A DNA stretch of 64,000 bases from Gamsiella multidivaricata. Lineage: Eukaryota; Mortierellomycota; Mortierellomycetes; Mortierellales; Mortierellaceae. Location of the stretch: positions 930,001 through 994,000 of the forward strand of contig NW_026251709.1 in NCBI RefSeq assembly GCF_025024155.1, in the 5' to 3' direction. The translations under genes were made by a program, and so were the position numbers. The notes below the pieces were generated by a model. The model made no database searches, was not told the origin of the DNA, and saw nothing but the letters and a program-made list of their open reading frames with translations. The stretch's first letter is position 1. Every line of letters starts with the position of its first letter. Positions 1 to 13,200 of the stretch are shown piece after piece.

Positions 1-1522
1 CCTCGGACACCCAGTGCAGTGCAGAAAAATGCCAAGGATTGTCTGGAAAGCACTGGCTTTTTGTGACGACATAAAGAGCAGCATTGCTGAAATGCAGCCG
101 CGGACTGATGATGGCTTCCGAGCACGGTGACGCCTCAGTGCTCTTTTTGTGAGATTTTGGACAGGTACATCCTCTTTGAGCACGCCCTTCAAGAAACGCG
201 TCAGGTACTTTGCGCCACCGCCTTTGCCACTGGTGTTGGGACCTCCATCCATATGTGCCTTGTCCTCCACCATTCCATCATTCTTGTCATCTGCCGTGCC
301 AGCAGCGTAGCGATTGAGGAAACCAAAGTCGTCAAGCAAGTAGCCGGCGATCTTCTCCTCTGTGACATCGGTATGTGGAAGCCGCCATTCTTTTTTGACA
401 TCATTGTCACCCAGATGCCTGAGAGTGCGGTCGACGACGACATCGACGGCACTGTTGACAAACGATTCGTCCCACCGCTCATGCCTTTTGTCGTGTCGGA
501 GCTGCTCGTCCCAGATCTGTATAAGTCGCCGTGGACCATGTGCCTCGTAGAACGGATTGGTGTAGTCAGTAGCTGTCTTGTCGTCAGACTTGAACAACTC
601 AACAAGGAATCTAGGCAGGGACAAATCCACTGCTTTAATACATTCTAGAACCGTACAAAGTTTGTCTGACATGGAGGACTGAAAATTATACATCCATCTG
701 TTAGAAGCTAAGGCACTGAATACTGTAGCTCGTTTCATTTTCATCAAAGTCAATGCATTTTAAAATTCAAGTTGGCTGCTTACACGTGTTTTGCCACTGG
801 AAGCTGAGATCAGCACAGTTGGGTCAGATCCTTGGCTCGTTGAGTCAGATCCTTGGCTCGTTGGGTCAGATCCTTGGCTCTCCGTCGAAGAAGAGCTGAC
901 CATCTAAGTAAACAATAGGATGTATAATGAATGATGAGTTCTTGACCATATCAGGTTCTCGCCAGAGAGCATAAACATTTAAAACAGTATGTCTCATACC
1001 TCCAAGGCAAGTCGCTGTCGCTCCATCTCGGTTGCCCTAATATTGGCCAACTGTTTTGAGCAATACATTTAGCAAAACGCATATTGCATTAATAGGTCTG
1101 ATCTTTGTCCACAAGTAACGCTTGACAACCTACACGTTTGGCAGATGGCGAAGCTAAAGCTGCAGGCACAATTTCTTTGAACGCGCGAATACTTATGCCT
1201 TGGTCCAAGGGTGATTTGGCCATGTTGACTGCGAACGATTCTTCTGCAGCGGTGAACGCCATGGCGAGCTGCAAGGAGATTGATGCCGCTGGAGTGGAAC
1301 ACGCTCCAGTCAGGACGGGCGGGGCTTCAGTAGCTCCTTGCGGAGTATCCTATAGAGAGAAAAACATAAAAGGACAAGAAGTTCGTTAGGATTGTGCTTG
1401 GAAATGAGTGACTGTTGTCATGCCAATCATCGGTATGTACTCACTGGATTACTCCCTCCTAAGGACGACGCGACGGGAATATTGGCGCTGAAGGAGATCA
1501 GACCTGTGGGTATGTCATTGCG
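1..1522 (-). CDS. DUF6589-like transposon-associated protein, cut by window edge
   Basis: A minus-strand gene runs off the left edge. The largest exon (678 to 1) reads without stops and ends in the stretch LLFMSSQKASAF followed by QTILGIFLHCTG. From memory this matches the N-terminal part of fungal proteins that carry a DUF6589 domain, a family usually found near transposons. Upstream exons proposed from GT-AG motifs and frame continuity are 903-784, 1026-1000, 1349-1134 and 1522-1445; the true start lies further upstream and is unresolved. The 903-784 exon encodes three copies of a seven-residue unit TSQGSDP/S. The exon at 1026-1000 has a weak acceptor. The DUF6589 domain itself would lie outside the window, so the family call rests on the N-terminal part only. 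Confidence 0.5.
828..890. repeat. three tandem 21-bp units in the coding exon
   Basis: Three near-identical 21-bp copies containing gtcagatccttggctcgtt lie head to tail. They fall in the exon at 784-903 and keep the reading frame, giving a TSQGSDP-type heptapeptide repeat. Low-complexity linker expansion is the simplest reading. Confidence 0.8.
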
Positions 1523-2260
1523 CTATACAGTATTGAGGGTCAGGACGTCAGGAAGGGTGACAACCCCAACAGCTACAAACTCCCAACTCCTGTAACAAAA
1601 TGTGTCCTTGCTTTGTAAGTCCTGCGGAGGGTTCCAGGAGTGTTGGGAGTTTTGGGAAGGCACTTGCGAGGCGTGCGCCGGGTCTCTTCATCAGGTGGAT
1701 TGTCACTGTAACAGGAGACATGAAGGAAGAGGATGCAAGAAATAAGCTTGGGCAGCCCGCGTACGATCACGTGAACAAAAAACCACCGAGCACTTTCCTT
1801 TTTTGGGCAAAATGGACTAAAGGGTGACCCCATAAGAAAGTGAAAGATTTTGTCCCAGCCCCTCTGCAGTGAAAAATTGAACAAAGGGGGATGGGTTCAG
1901 AGCTTCTGCCTGGCCCCACAAGGAACTAAACACAGTTGATCCCTGCACCGGCAAAAAACTGAATTGCCTCGTCCTCATTCAGAATCTACCACTCACTACT
2001 GTGGAGCAGCCTGACGTCCAGGAACCTTCTGGAATATCCTGGCGAGCAGTGGAGTGCTAGAAAAACTCTTGGGGAGGGCGCTTATGGACCTGCCATGAGT
2101 CAACGGTGTGCCACAAAATTGTAGCAAGGTCCACTGCTCCATCCCACAAATTTACTCAATATAATAACGATGATCGGTCGTCATTAGGAACTGTTATTTT
2201 CAGCACACAGTTTCCCTTTCACGTTCTTTTCTTCTAATTTTATACTTCCATCGTGCAGCA

Positions 2261-5200
2261 ATGGCCCTGCTTCAAGATAACCCATCGTGGCTCTGTGGGA
2301 GGAATTCCACTGAGGGCTGGGTACGTAAACAATAGGTGTCTAATAAAATCGAATGGTATCTCCCATGAACATAAACAGCATCGTCGCTCATGTTGACAAT
2401 GACCATTAATAGGGCCCGCTGAGTCCAGATCGAATGGACTTCACGCTCTGCTACGAATACAGGTACTTCAATTGATAGCAATGATTCTTGGATAACAATA
2501 ATTTATCTTACGTGATGAACATTTATGTCCCCATATCGATAGTATCTTTTACGGAGCTGTCGCAACCGCGGCCTTTTTAGTGTTCTTCTTGCGTATCCAC
2601 CATCTCCGCACCACACGCCGACCGCACAATCTGGGGCAAGCAGCATGGATCTATTGGCTGACCCAGTCGTTTATGTTATTGGCCAGCATCTCCATGTTCG
2701 CTCAAGCGTTCACCGGCATTCTGTCCGCAGACCCTTCTTTAATGCAAATCACTGGTACCATCGCTATGGGTTCAGCATGGGTAAGTCTGGCGCCTAGGAC
2801 GAAGGAAGGCAGGGGCACCAAAGGATCAATGGTTGACTATTTCTTTATCCCTGCTTTTACAATAGTTATGCGCATTGCTGGTAAACTACAGTGAGCACAA
2901 GTACACAATCCGATCATCCAACTCGCTGTTCATCTTCTACCTAATCTCAATTTTCGGAGCAGTCTTAGTCACACACACCCACTTCAGGCTGGACTCTTCA
3001 ACGCAGATAGAGCTCTATCTCAGCATCGCATTCCTCATATTCCTCATCTTTGGGTTCGTGGTCGAGGCATGGCCGCGGGGATCAACAGGAGTACAACAGG
3101 CCAGCGATGCACAAGCGTTCGACAAAGCCAATTTGTTCTCCCAGTTGACCTTTCATTTCTTTCAGCCAATCATCTCCCTCGCGGCTAAAAAGCAGATGCT
3201 TCAGCCTTCAGATATTGCTAGCCAGCTGCCAGAATCGTACAGTGCAGAAGTGGGATACACTCGGTTGTCAGCACGCTGGAATGAGCGAATTCAAGGATAT
3301 TATGAAAAATTGCGTGCAGCAGAACGCGGACCCAACGCGGAGGAAGAGATTAGAAAGATCAAGAAGCCTTCGCTACTTGCAACCATCCTAATAACCCATT
3401 GGAAGGCACTCGTCCCTGTGGTCATCATAAGGATTGCGATCCCGTTCACAGAATACTTGGCGCCTGCACTGTTGGGTCTTCTCCTGGATTACGTTCAAGG
3501 CCCTGACGAAAACATGGAGGAACCCTCAGCGCTCCCATTGTCGCGATCAAACGAGGAAAAACCGCTGCTGTATGGTGTTGCGGTTGTGATCGCTATCTTT
3601 GTTGTCCGATCGATCGTCCCCATGCTGTATTCGTACGTTATCCGGGACATGTATCTAATCAGCTGCGAGATCAAGTCAAGCGTGGTGGCCATGATCTACC
3701 GCAAGGCTCTCAAGCTTTCCCCAGACGCTAGACGCAAGTCTTCCACGGGATCTATCATCAATCATATGTCGGTAGATGCGGCTTTGTGGGAGGAAGGTGT
3801 CGATGAGCTGTCCATCTGGGCCAGTCTTCCCTTTGATTTTGGTATCTGCCTATTCATGTGTGAGTAGCCTGTTCTGTCAGAAGTTTAACTTTTAGCCCTA
3901 CACATCTATCTACTCAACTGCTTACATTTTTCTTTGAACAGTGTACCGACTCCTAGGGTGGAGCTTCTTGGCCGGCTTGTTCACGATCCTGGCGCTTGTG
4001 CCCCTGCAGATTTGGCGCGCTGGTGCTATTGAGCGGCTGGAGGAAGACCGTCTCAAGGCGACAGACGAGCGAGTTCGCATGACATCCGAGGTTCTTTCCA
4101 GCTCAAAAGTCGTCAAACTGTATGGATGGGAGTCTACCTTCAGGCGCAGGATTTTGGGATCCAGGGCCAAGGAGTTGGATGTTTTGAGACGTATGGGTAT
4201 TTTGGAAGCGATCATGAGCGTGGTCTTTGCATCGAGTTCTATCATTGTGGGCCTACTGACGTTCACTGTCTATGTGACAATCGGTAACGGCGTATTGACA
4301 CCCAAGATTGTATTTGTCAGCTTGAGTCTAATGGATCTGCTACACGAACCAGTTAGTCGAATGGCTGAGGGGTAAGCTGTCTACGCTTCTTTCACTTATT
4401 GCCTCAAAAATGTGCTGGCGAAGCGGATGCTAATCAAAGTCGATATCCTTCAACATTTACGAAATAAGAACATCATCGACCATAGCTTTGATTGTCGGAA
4501 ACAAGCGTATTCAACGATTCTTACTCAGAGAGGAGATTGACGATACACAAGTCATTCGTGAAGAATGCAGTAGTAACAGCACTGAGAATGTGGTTGAGAT
4601 TCGGGATGCGACCCTATCCTGGACATCAGGAAAACAGCTTGAGGAAGACCCTGAAGAGGACGAGGAGAGCGAGCAGGACGAGCATGGTCAAGGCACCCCC
4701 GATCGTCAGCGCTTGTTATCGGAGCAATATGATGTAGCAAATAGGAATAATGGCCAACCCCCACGACCAGTCCTTCAAAAAATTAGCCTCGCCGTACGGG
4801 AAAAGACAATAACAGCCATTGTCGGCCGAGTCGGACAGGGCAAGTCCTCACTCTTGAGTGCGATTATTGGCGAGATGTACAAGCTGGAGGGCTCAATCAG
4901 CATCCGGGGCAGAATCGCATACGTGCCACAGCAGGCCTGGATCCTTAACGCAACACTAAGAGATAATATCCTGTTTGGGAATGATTTTGATCCTATCCAA
5001 TACCAGCAAGTTCTCTATGCTTGCGGGTTGGAGCCCGATCTGGTGATTCTGCCTGCAGGCGATCTCACTGAAATTGGGGAGCGAGGCATCAATTTATCGG
5101 GTGGCCAGAAACAGCGCGTCTCATTAGCAAGAGCAGCCTATGGCGGCGCGGACGTATACCTCCTGGATGACCCCTTGAGCGCTGTGGATGCACATGTGGA

Positions 5201-7668
5201 CCGACATTTGTGGGATAACTTGATCGGACCACACGGTATACTCAAGGACAAGACTAGGATCCTGGTCACCCATGGCATCCATCATCTGGAACACGTCGAT
5301 CAGATTATCGTCATGAAGGACGGAGAGATCGCCGAGCTGGGCAAGTACGAGGACCTCATGTCCGCACAGCGATCGTTCTACCAGCTGATCAAGGAGTACT
5401 CCACAAAGCAAGCACGGAAGCGCAGGGGTAACCACGCGGTACCATCAGCTGAAGCAGCGGGAGAAAGCCATACTGATGCACAGCAGCCCTCCTCTATCAA
5501 GGCAATCATTGATGACATATCCAGTGAGAATTCTGTTGAGGACATATCAGGAGGAAGCATGGTCGGTTCGGACAGCGCAACGGTTGAGGACGACAACAGT
5601 CAAGACCTTAAGAGGATTACCAGCAAGGACCAGACCGGAAAGACGGATGACTTGGATCAGGAAGAGGACGAACTCATTGCGGAAGAGATCATGAAGAAGG
5701 GCGGCATCGAATGGAAGTTGATCAAGAGCTATGCCAGGGCGTGCACGGTCAGGCTTGCTGTGGTAATCATCTTGATCAACATTGTCACCCAAATCTGCAC
5801 AGTCGGCGTCAGTTTATGGCTGAAGCATTGGATCTCCAAGACCAAAGAGGAGCTCCAGGCGTCTTTGGCCTTATTTTTGGGTGGATATGCTGCTATGACA
5901 GTGCTTTATGTCGTGGGCTATGTCGTTTTTGTACACCTTGCCCTGGCTGTGGCCCGTATTCGCGCATCAGAGCTGATCCACCGACGGCTCCTTACGACCA
6001 TTATCAGATTGCCAATGAGGTACCTCCACGGCATTTCCTTATGGTTCAGAAGTGGTCATCATGTCTCAGCGATGTTACTGACGTGTCCTTTATTTTTATT
6101 TATTCGTACTGTCCAGTTTCTTCGATACGACGCCCATCGGTCGCATAGTAAATCGCTTCTCCTCGGACATGTTCAGTATCGACGAGCACCTCCCTTGGAA
6201 GTTCATGGATCTGATATATCTCGTTATCTCCGTGGTGGTGACCACCACAATCCTCGTCCTGACTACGCCGGTCTTTGCGTTCATGATCCCAGTTATCGTG
6301 GTCGTATATTATCTTATCCAACAATATTTCCTGTGGGCTGCAAGGTCTCTCAAACGCATCCGCTCTGTCTCGATCTCGCCTCTTTATCAGCATTTTGATG
6401 AGACTCTGAACGGAGTTTCGACAATCCGTGCCATGGGGGTGCAGCAGCAATTCATCGAGGAGAACGCCAAGCGGATAGATTACAACGCCAATGCCTTCAC
6501 TGCGTATCAATCCTGTGATCGTTGGGTGGAGTTGCGTCTGCAAATCCTGGGGGCGGGCATAATTTTTGTGGTAGCGCTCTCGGGGGTCTTTACTCGCTAC
6601 ACGGTTGATCCCAGTCTACTCGGTCTGTCGCTGAGCTTCGCATTGGACGTGATAGACAGCATCATGTGGCTGTGTAGAGACTACTCATCCTGGCAATCGC
6701 ATGTCATCGCCATCGAGCGTGTCCAGGAGTATACGGATAAATGCACTGAGGCGCCAGAGGAGACAGATACAGTCGTGTCAGAGCGCTGGCCAGATCAGGG
6801 TCGTATCGTATTCAAAGACTATTCGACGAGGTACCGCGAGGGTCTAAATCTGGTCATTAAGCACCTGACGTTTGAAGTCTTTCCGGGAGAGAAGATTGGA
6901 ATCGTAGGTCGCACGGGTGCCGGAAAGTCGTCCCTGACATTTGCCTTGTTTAGGATCATCGAGGCAGCGAACAGTTACTGGGCACGAGCAAGCGACAATA
7001 CTGGATATCATTCGCAAAGAACACAAGAAGGCGGTTTTGAGACGGATCCTCTTCTTGGCAGATCGGTAACAGGCCATCATCATCGTCCAGACGAGGAAAT
7101 CGACGGCGGATCTATTGAAATTGACGGAATCAACATCTCGACCTTAGGCTTGACAGAGCTTCGGAAACACTTGGCCATCATCCCACAGGACCCGACTCTC
7201 TTTGCAGGCACGGTCCGCGATAACCTTGATCCCTTCCGGGAGGTGCCTGATTCAGACCTCTGGGAGGCGCTTGAGCGAGCTCATCTGAAGGACTACATCT
7301 GCAGCTTATCCGGCGGACTATCTGCGGAGGTTGCACAGAACGGCGAGAATTTTTCGGTCGGGCAGCGATCGCTGATCTGCCTTGCACGTGCGTTGCTCCG
7401 AAAATCAAAGATTCTGATTTTGGACGAAGCGACAGCAGCAGTGGATGTGGAGACAGACGAGCTGATCCAGAGGACAATCTGCCAGGAGTTCAAGGATCGG
7501 ACAGTGCTGACGATCGCGCACAGGATTAAGACTGTGATGGATTCTAGCAGGATTTTGGTGATGGAGCAGGGCGAGGTAGCGGAATTTGATGCACCAGGGA
7601 ACTTGCTGCAGAATCCCGAGTCGTTGTTCTTTAAGCTGGCACACCAGGCGGGGGAAGTTACGATGTAG
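2261..7668 (+). CDS. ABCC-family (MRP-type) full ABC transporter, seven exons
   Basis: ATP-driven membrane exporter of the multidrug-resistance-protein/ABCC subfamily, which moves conjugated or anionic compounds across the vacuolar or plasma membrane. Exons: 2261-2320, 2413-2462, 2543-2780, 2866-3859, 3942-4371, 4469-6019, 6117-7668; all joins keep frame and give 1,624 aa. The N-terminus carries WGPLSPDRMDFTLC, typical of ABCC proteins, followed by a TMD0 of hydrophobic helices. NBD1: Walker A GRVGQGKSS (about residue 709), signature LSGGQ (about 800), Walker B YLLDDP with the ABCC-typical Asp instead of catalytic Glu. NBD2: Walker A GRTGAGKSS (about 1371), signature FSVGQR, Walker B LILDEA. 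NBD2 has an insertion of roughly 45 residues just after Walker A. TMD2 carries the FFDTTPIGRIVNRFSSD motif, rebuilt across the last intron. Substrate cannot be told from sequence. Confidence 0.93.
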
Positions 7669-9240
7669 CTGCCATTGAGGATGTGCAAGTCTTGTTATTA
7701 TATATCTTATATAGAAGGGGATGCTGTCGATTTCATTGTGAACATGGCAATGGAGCTATGCGTATGAAGATCTTAGAGCTCAAGGTTTTTGTGTAAGGAT
7801 TGTTCAAATCGCACGGACTTCATTGCATTCTATTATGACTCAGTCAATCGACCGTTCTAAATAATACTCCCCACTCTAGATCAGGACCCGCTGAAAAACT
7901 CAACGGCGGCCTTACACTGACACACTGACCAAGCGGCGTGAAATGTAGTACATGTACAAAATTACTACATTTAATCCGCAGCAAGAGGATTGATAAGGAG
8001 CCCCGGCAGCAACATTTGTTCTTTGTACGTGGACGTGGTCAGCTCCCATCCAGGAAGATAGATGTGACGAGAAGATAAAAAGGACGTAGTAGAAGGGTCT
8101 AGGTCTACAAGCGTAGCCCGTTGTCTTTTTTTTTTTTTTTTTTTTCTCGTTGACATGTCATACGGGCGTATGGAAGGACATGCGTTTCGGTATACAGCCA
8201 TTTGCCATTTGCCATTTGCTTACCATTTCAGGCCACCATAGAGTCTATTGCTCATACAATCCTTGCCAAACACGCAAGGGCACATTGTATCCCATTGAAA
8301 GTCGACGGAATCATAAACAGCACCGCATTTATTTCAAACAACTCAGAAAATAAATCTCAAAAGGTTCTTGGCATCTCCTGCGTTTTGTACTGGCACAGCG
8401 TACTGTACTGAACCGGTGATGAGCCAGGGGAAGGGGGCTATTATTTTGTCCGAGACGCTGGCACCTGGTATGGCCCTGCGCGTGGACAGAATATGGTATA
8501 CCTGCTCCTTGGATGTACCCCCTGTCCGACCTTCACACTTTTGACGGAAGGGAGGACGTGCCGAATAAACTACTTGGAAACGGACAATTTCAAAAACGAC
8601 ACTGATAGCTTAAAAACCGGTTATTTGTTGGGGTCCAGAAGACTTAAACCGGTTTCGCCTGGCAGAAGGAGAGTTACAGAGTTAATGGTTTTTGCTAATC
8701 TATGCATTGGCGAACGACAGATTGATCCCTCTGCAGCGTACGATCTCATCCCCGAGAGAAAGAGAGAGAGAGAGAGAGCGAAAGAGAGAGGGAGTGTAGG
8801 GATTCATGGATAACAGACTCATGTAGTCGGACTCAGGCATCAGAAAAGAGGTTTTCAGGTGGAAAAATGAATTTGACGCATGGCCCGTGAGGTGGTCTTA
8901 TCGGGCGGCATGCGACACAAGACATGTGTACTGTAACTGGCAGGGGTGGCCTGTCAAGGAGCCAAGGACGCAGCGATGGTGCCTTTCCAGGCCACCCCTT
9001 TCTCTGCCTTTTCTCCTTGGCGAGTGACGTTTTTAGTCCCCAAAAGTCGAAAAGGCTACTCCATTGCTCCATTTCTCCCTCGGTCCATCATCCGTGGAGG
9101 TGGTTCGTTCGGGTCCTACAGGTTGGCAACTCAGCTCCAATGGAGCAAGGTCTTTCTTTAACCATCTTGACAATCCGTAAACTAAATCGATCGAATGGGT
9201 TGTGCAAACAGGTTAAGGACGACAATCGTGGCGCGTGAGC
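7669..9240. other. intergenic stretch without a supported gene
   Basis: About 1.6 kb between the two ABC transporter genes. Open frames here are short and lack splice or family support. It contains a run of 20 T (8126-8145) and a GA-rich simple repeat (about 8749-8791). Confidence 0.6.
8749..8791. repeat. GA-rich simple repeat
   Basis: A purine tract of gaga units with a few interruptions. No coding context. Confidence 0.85.
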
Positions 9241-9250
9241 CCACTGTTCG

Positions 9251-9331
9251 ATATAAATATCTATTCCTTATTCTCGTTTCCCCCTCCACCGCGCCTTCTC
9301 TCTCTCTTCCTCTTTCTCTCTTTCTCTCTAC
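9251..9331 (+). promoter_or_regulatory. TATA box and CT-rich initiator of the ABCB gene
   Basis: The sequence atataaatat at 9251-9260 is followed about 35-70 nt later by a long tract of ctctctct-type pyrimidines (about 9297-9331). This order, TATA then CT-rich tract then transcript start, is common in fungal promoters. A GGTAAGT donor follows at 9407-9413, so the transcript probably starts near 9300-9340. Confidence 0.6.
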
Positions 9332-9407
9332 TCGACCTCATCTCAACCTGCGACTTTTGGATCGCCACTTCCCTCCCCACTCCACTTCGAAGACACACAT
9401 CTGAGCG

Positions 9408-10220
9408 GTAAGTGAATGGTCGCGATAGTGGGCTGACTGCATGTACTCATCCAGGACATGTGTGCGGCGTGTCTCTAGTCCAACCGACACGGAGCTGAAA
9501 AATGAGTAATCTTGACCGCCCCTTCCCTCCTTCCTCCTCTCGCTGTCGGGCTGTATTTTTCTTTATTGTTATCCTATCCTATTTATGTATTATCGTATTT
9601 CCGATGGGATGGAATAGTCTGAGTGAGATGTGCTCACAAGAACTCTAAAACGCACCGTATCCAGTTCCCTGCCATTCGGAGGAGCTTTGGGGCTGGCTTT
9701 TTGGCTTTTTGTTTGTGTTCACTGAGATTGTCAGATTGTCAGGATGTCGAGCACACCGCGAGGCCATAAATACTTTTTGTATTCATTTCCGACTTTTCCT
9801 TCCCAAGACAACAGACATCCACCTGCTGTGACGCTCCCTGCTGCCAGTTGTATATTGTATATTGTATATTGTATATCCTTCCTTACCCACCAACCACTTC
9901 CAACCTTCACACCTGTCTTTTCCTCCTTTACCGAGACTACCTCTGCCCCTGCTACCGTCCCTGGCCCCTTACCCCTCCAATCTTTCACTGCTACACCCGT
10001 CTGTTCATAGCCTACTCGCTCTGCACACCTTGGTCTGACCACCTCTAACTCGTCCCGTTTCTCACTTTCACCCACACCCGCCTTTCCCTCCAACCCATCG
10101 TTTTCTCCTACCAACAGCATAGGCTCTTCTACAACCGTTGACAGAGAACCTTCCTCCTTTTGCTCCTCCCTCTCACATCCTCCTGCCCCCTCTTTCCCTC
10201 TTAACCCACGCTCCTTCCAG
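9408..10220 (+). other. probable 5'-leader intron of the ABCB gene (about 813 nt)
   Basis: A consensus donor gtaagt sits at 9408 and a consensus acceptor ccttccag ends at 10220, only five bases before the ATG at 10226. The span is pyrimidine-rich, has no supported coding frame, and contains a small tandem tgtatat repeat near 9849-9878. At over 800 nt it is far longer than the 60-110 nt introns in the coding region. The call is inferred from motifs alone. Confidence 0.5.
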
Positions 10221-10225
10221 GGACC

Positions 10226-13200
10226 ATGGCTGAGAGCAAGATGGAGCTCGAAGAGCTCGACCATAACAACAAGCTCAAGAACAACGCCACCTTAACCACT
10301 GCTGCTGCCGATGCTGTCATCGCCGAGGCCGTTACCACATCCAACCCTGTCCCAGCTGCGGCTGCCACCTACACAGATTCAGCTGTTGCCCATGCTACAA
10401 CTTCGGAGAAAAGATCCGAGAGTGTGAGAACCCGGTCCACGACTAATGACTCGACCGAGGTCGCTTCGGATATGCATGTCGACGCCATCCAGGGTAAGGG
10501 CATCGGCAAGAAGGGCAAGAAGAGCAAGAAGAAGAAAGACGAAGCTGGCGAGGTTAGTACCGACAAGAAGGCCGTCAGCTACTTGGCCCTTTACCGCTTT
10601 GCTACCAAGAAGGAGTACATCTACATCACGTAAGTTCTCTGCCCTTGACATGCTCGCTAGTAGATGGGTCGAATATCTAATCCTTCTCTTCCTTTTTTTT
10701 CTCCTCATCGATATCAACGAACAGTATCGCCATCATCGGCTCGATTGCAACCGGTGTTGGCCAGCCCTTGGTCGCAGTGCTGATGGGGCGTATTATTACA
10801 CACCTAACAGCTCCTGTGGCTGTCGATAAAATTATCGACGACGTCGTTCTGTTCGTCATCATCGGCGCCGCAGTCTTCCTCTGCGCCTACCTTCAAATGT
10901 GCTTCTGGACGCTCGCTGCCGAGAATCAGGTTAAACGAATTCGGGAAAAGTATTTACATGCGATCTTGAGACAGGATATTGGCTGGCACGACACCGGCAA
11001 GCAGGCCGAATCTCTCACCACGCGACTGAACTCTGACACTCAGTTAATTTACGATGGTATGGCGGACAAGGTTGGTTTGGCGCTCTCGAGCTTCACAACC
11101 TTCGTTGCCGGTTTCGTCATTGGCTTCACCAATGGATGGAGGCTGAGCTTGGTGCTCCTGGCCTGCGTACCCCTAATCGGCGCCTGTGCGGTCATGATGT
11201 CGAAAATCACTGTACAAATGACTTCCAAGGGTCAGGACTCGTATTCAAAGGCTGGATCGATCGCTGAACAGGCGTTTTCGTCAATCCGCACCATCGTTGC
11301 CTTTGGTGGGCAGAAGCGTGAGACCGCTGCATATGTCGAGCAGCTCGATCTTGCATATGCCAACGGAAAGAAGCGCTCCTATGTCACCGGTCTTGGTCTC
11401 GGCATGTTCATGTTCATTTTGTTCTCGACCTATGGCTTGGCTTTCTGGTTCGGTGCTCACGAAGTCTACAAAGGCAACATGGAGTCTGGACAGGTCCTCA
11501 GTGTCTTCATGGGCATGATCATTGGTGCTTTTGCTCTCGGAAACATTGGTCCCAATGTTTCGTCGTTTGCTAGCGCCCAGGGTGCTGCGTACAATATTTT
11601 CCAGACCATCGACCGTATCCCCGTCATCGACTCTTCGAGCCCCAACGGAGCCAAACCCGAGAACGTCCTGGGCCATATTGTCGTCCGCGATGTTGACTTT
11701 GTTTATCCCTCGCGTCCTGATGTCCCGATCTTGAAGAAGATGAGCATTGAGGTCAAGCCCGGTCAGACCGTCGCCTTGGTTGGTCACTCTGGAAGTGGAA
11801 AGTCGACAATTGTCGGCTTGGTTGAGCGATTCTATGACCCACTTTGTAGGTGCCACAGTCCTCGGATGTTTGAACGAGAAAAAAACTTGTATAACCGTGA
11901 TGCATGTTGACTAACGCTACCATATTGTGTACATGCATAACTTGCTAGCTGGATCCATCACCCTGGACGGCATCGAGATCAAGGACTGGAATGTTACTTA
12001 TCTGCGCGATACCATCGGAATTGTCTCTCAGGAACCGGTTCTTTTCAACGCCAGTATCAAACAGAACATCATCTACGGTATGCGCAAAGATCAGTCTGAG
12101 CCCACGGATAAGGAAATTGAGGCCGCCTGTCGTCTTTCGAACGCACACGACTTTATTATGAAGCTTCCCAACAAGTACGACACTCTGGTTGGCGAGAAGG
12201 GCGCGCTGTTGTCTGGAGGCCAGAAGCAACGTATTGCCATTGCCCGTGCTTTGATCAAGAACCCTCGCATTCTGCTCCTGGATGAGGCCACCTCTGCTTT
12301 GGATACCGAATCGGAACGCATTGTCCAGGCCGCTTTAGACAAGGCCTCTGCTGGACGCTCGACCATTGTGATTGCCCACCGTCTCTCGACCATCATGAAC
12401 GCGGATGTCATCTATGTCATGGACAAGGGAATTGTTTTGGAGTCTGGATCTCATGAGTCCCTGTTGGCCCAAGGAGGTGTCTATTCTGAACTTGTCGCCA
12501 AGCAGCAACTCAAGACCGGTGGAACTGATGTCGACACCATCGAAGACGATGTTGTCCCCGATATCTCTACCTCCCCTCATATTGCTATTGCCGATGAGCC
12601 TGTTGTCCAGTATGAGTTGGATAACCATCGTAAGAGCGGTACTTTCTCCACCAAGCTTCGCCGCATGTCCTCCGTTCGCTCGGTTCCTCGATCTGAAAGG
12701 TCGCTGAAGAAGGCCGATGTCTCTGTCATCATTCCCGAGACCCCTGAGCAGATCGAAAAGCGCAAAAAGAAGGAGCATGCCGCTTTCATCAAGGCTCAGA
12801 AGGCGCCCATTATGCGTGTGCTCAAGATCATGCGTCCGGAATGGGGCCTCATCTTTGTTGGTGCTATTCTGAGTGGAGGAGCTGGAGCCATTTTCCCTAT
12901 GTTTGCCAAATTCTTTGGTGAGATCCTAGACGTCTTGCAGTGGGACCCAGCCGAACATCCCACGTACCTTGAAGAGGTCAATCATGATTCGCTCATGTTT
13001 GTCGTTATTGGTATTGCCAACATGATTGCGACTGGAGGTTCGGTCATGATCTTTGAGTTGGCTGGTGAGAGGATGGCCCGCCGTATGAGAACCCTCAGTT
13101 TCCAGGTAAGAGAAATCGGTCAACAGTTTTTATTATGCATATTGGGATCACCATTGTTAACGCATCTTGTTTATTACTCGCATGTAGGCCATTATGTCTC

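Noticed and set aside
127..648. 173-aa open frame on the plus strand
   Set aside because: It is the shadow of the minus-strand exon 678-1, whose translation matches a known family motif and splices consistently.
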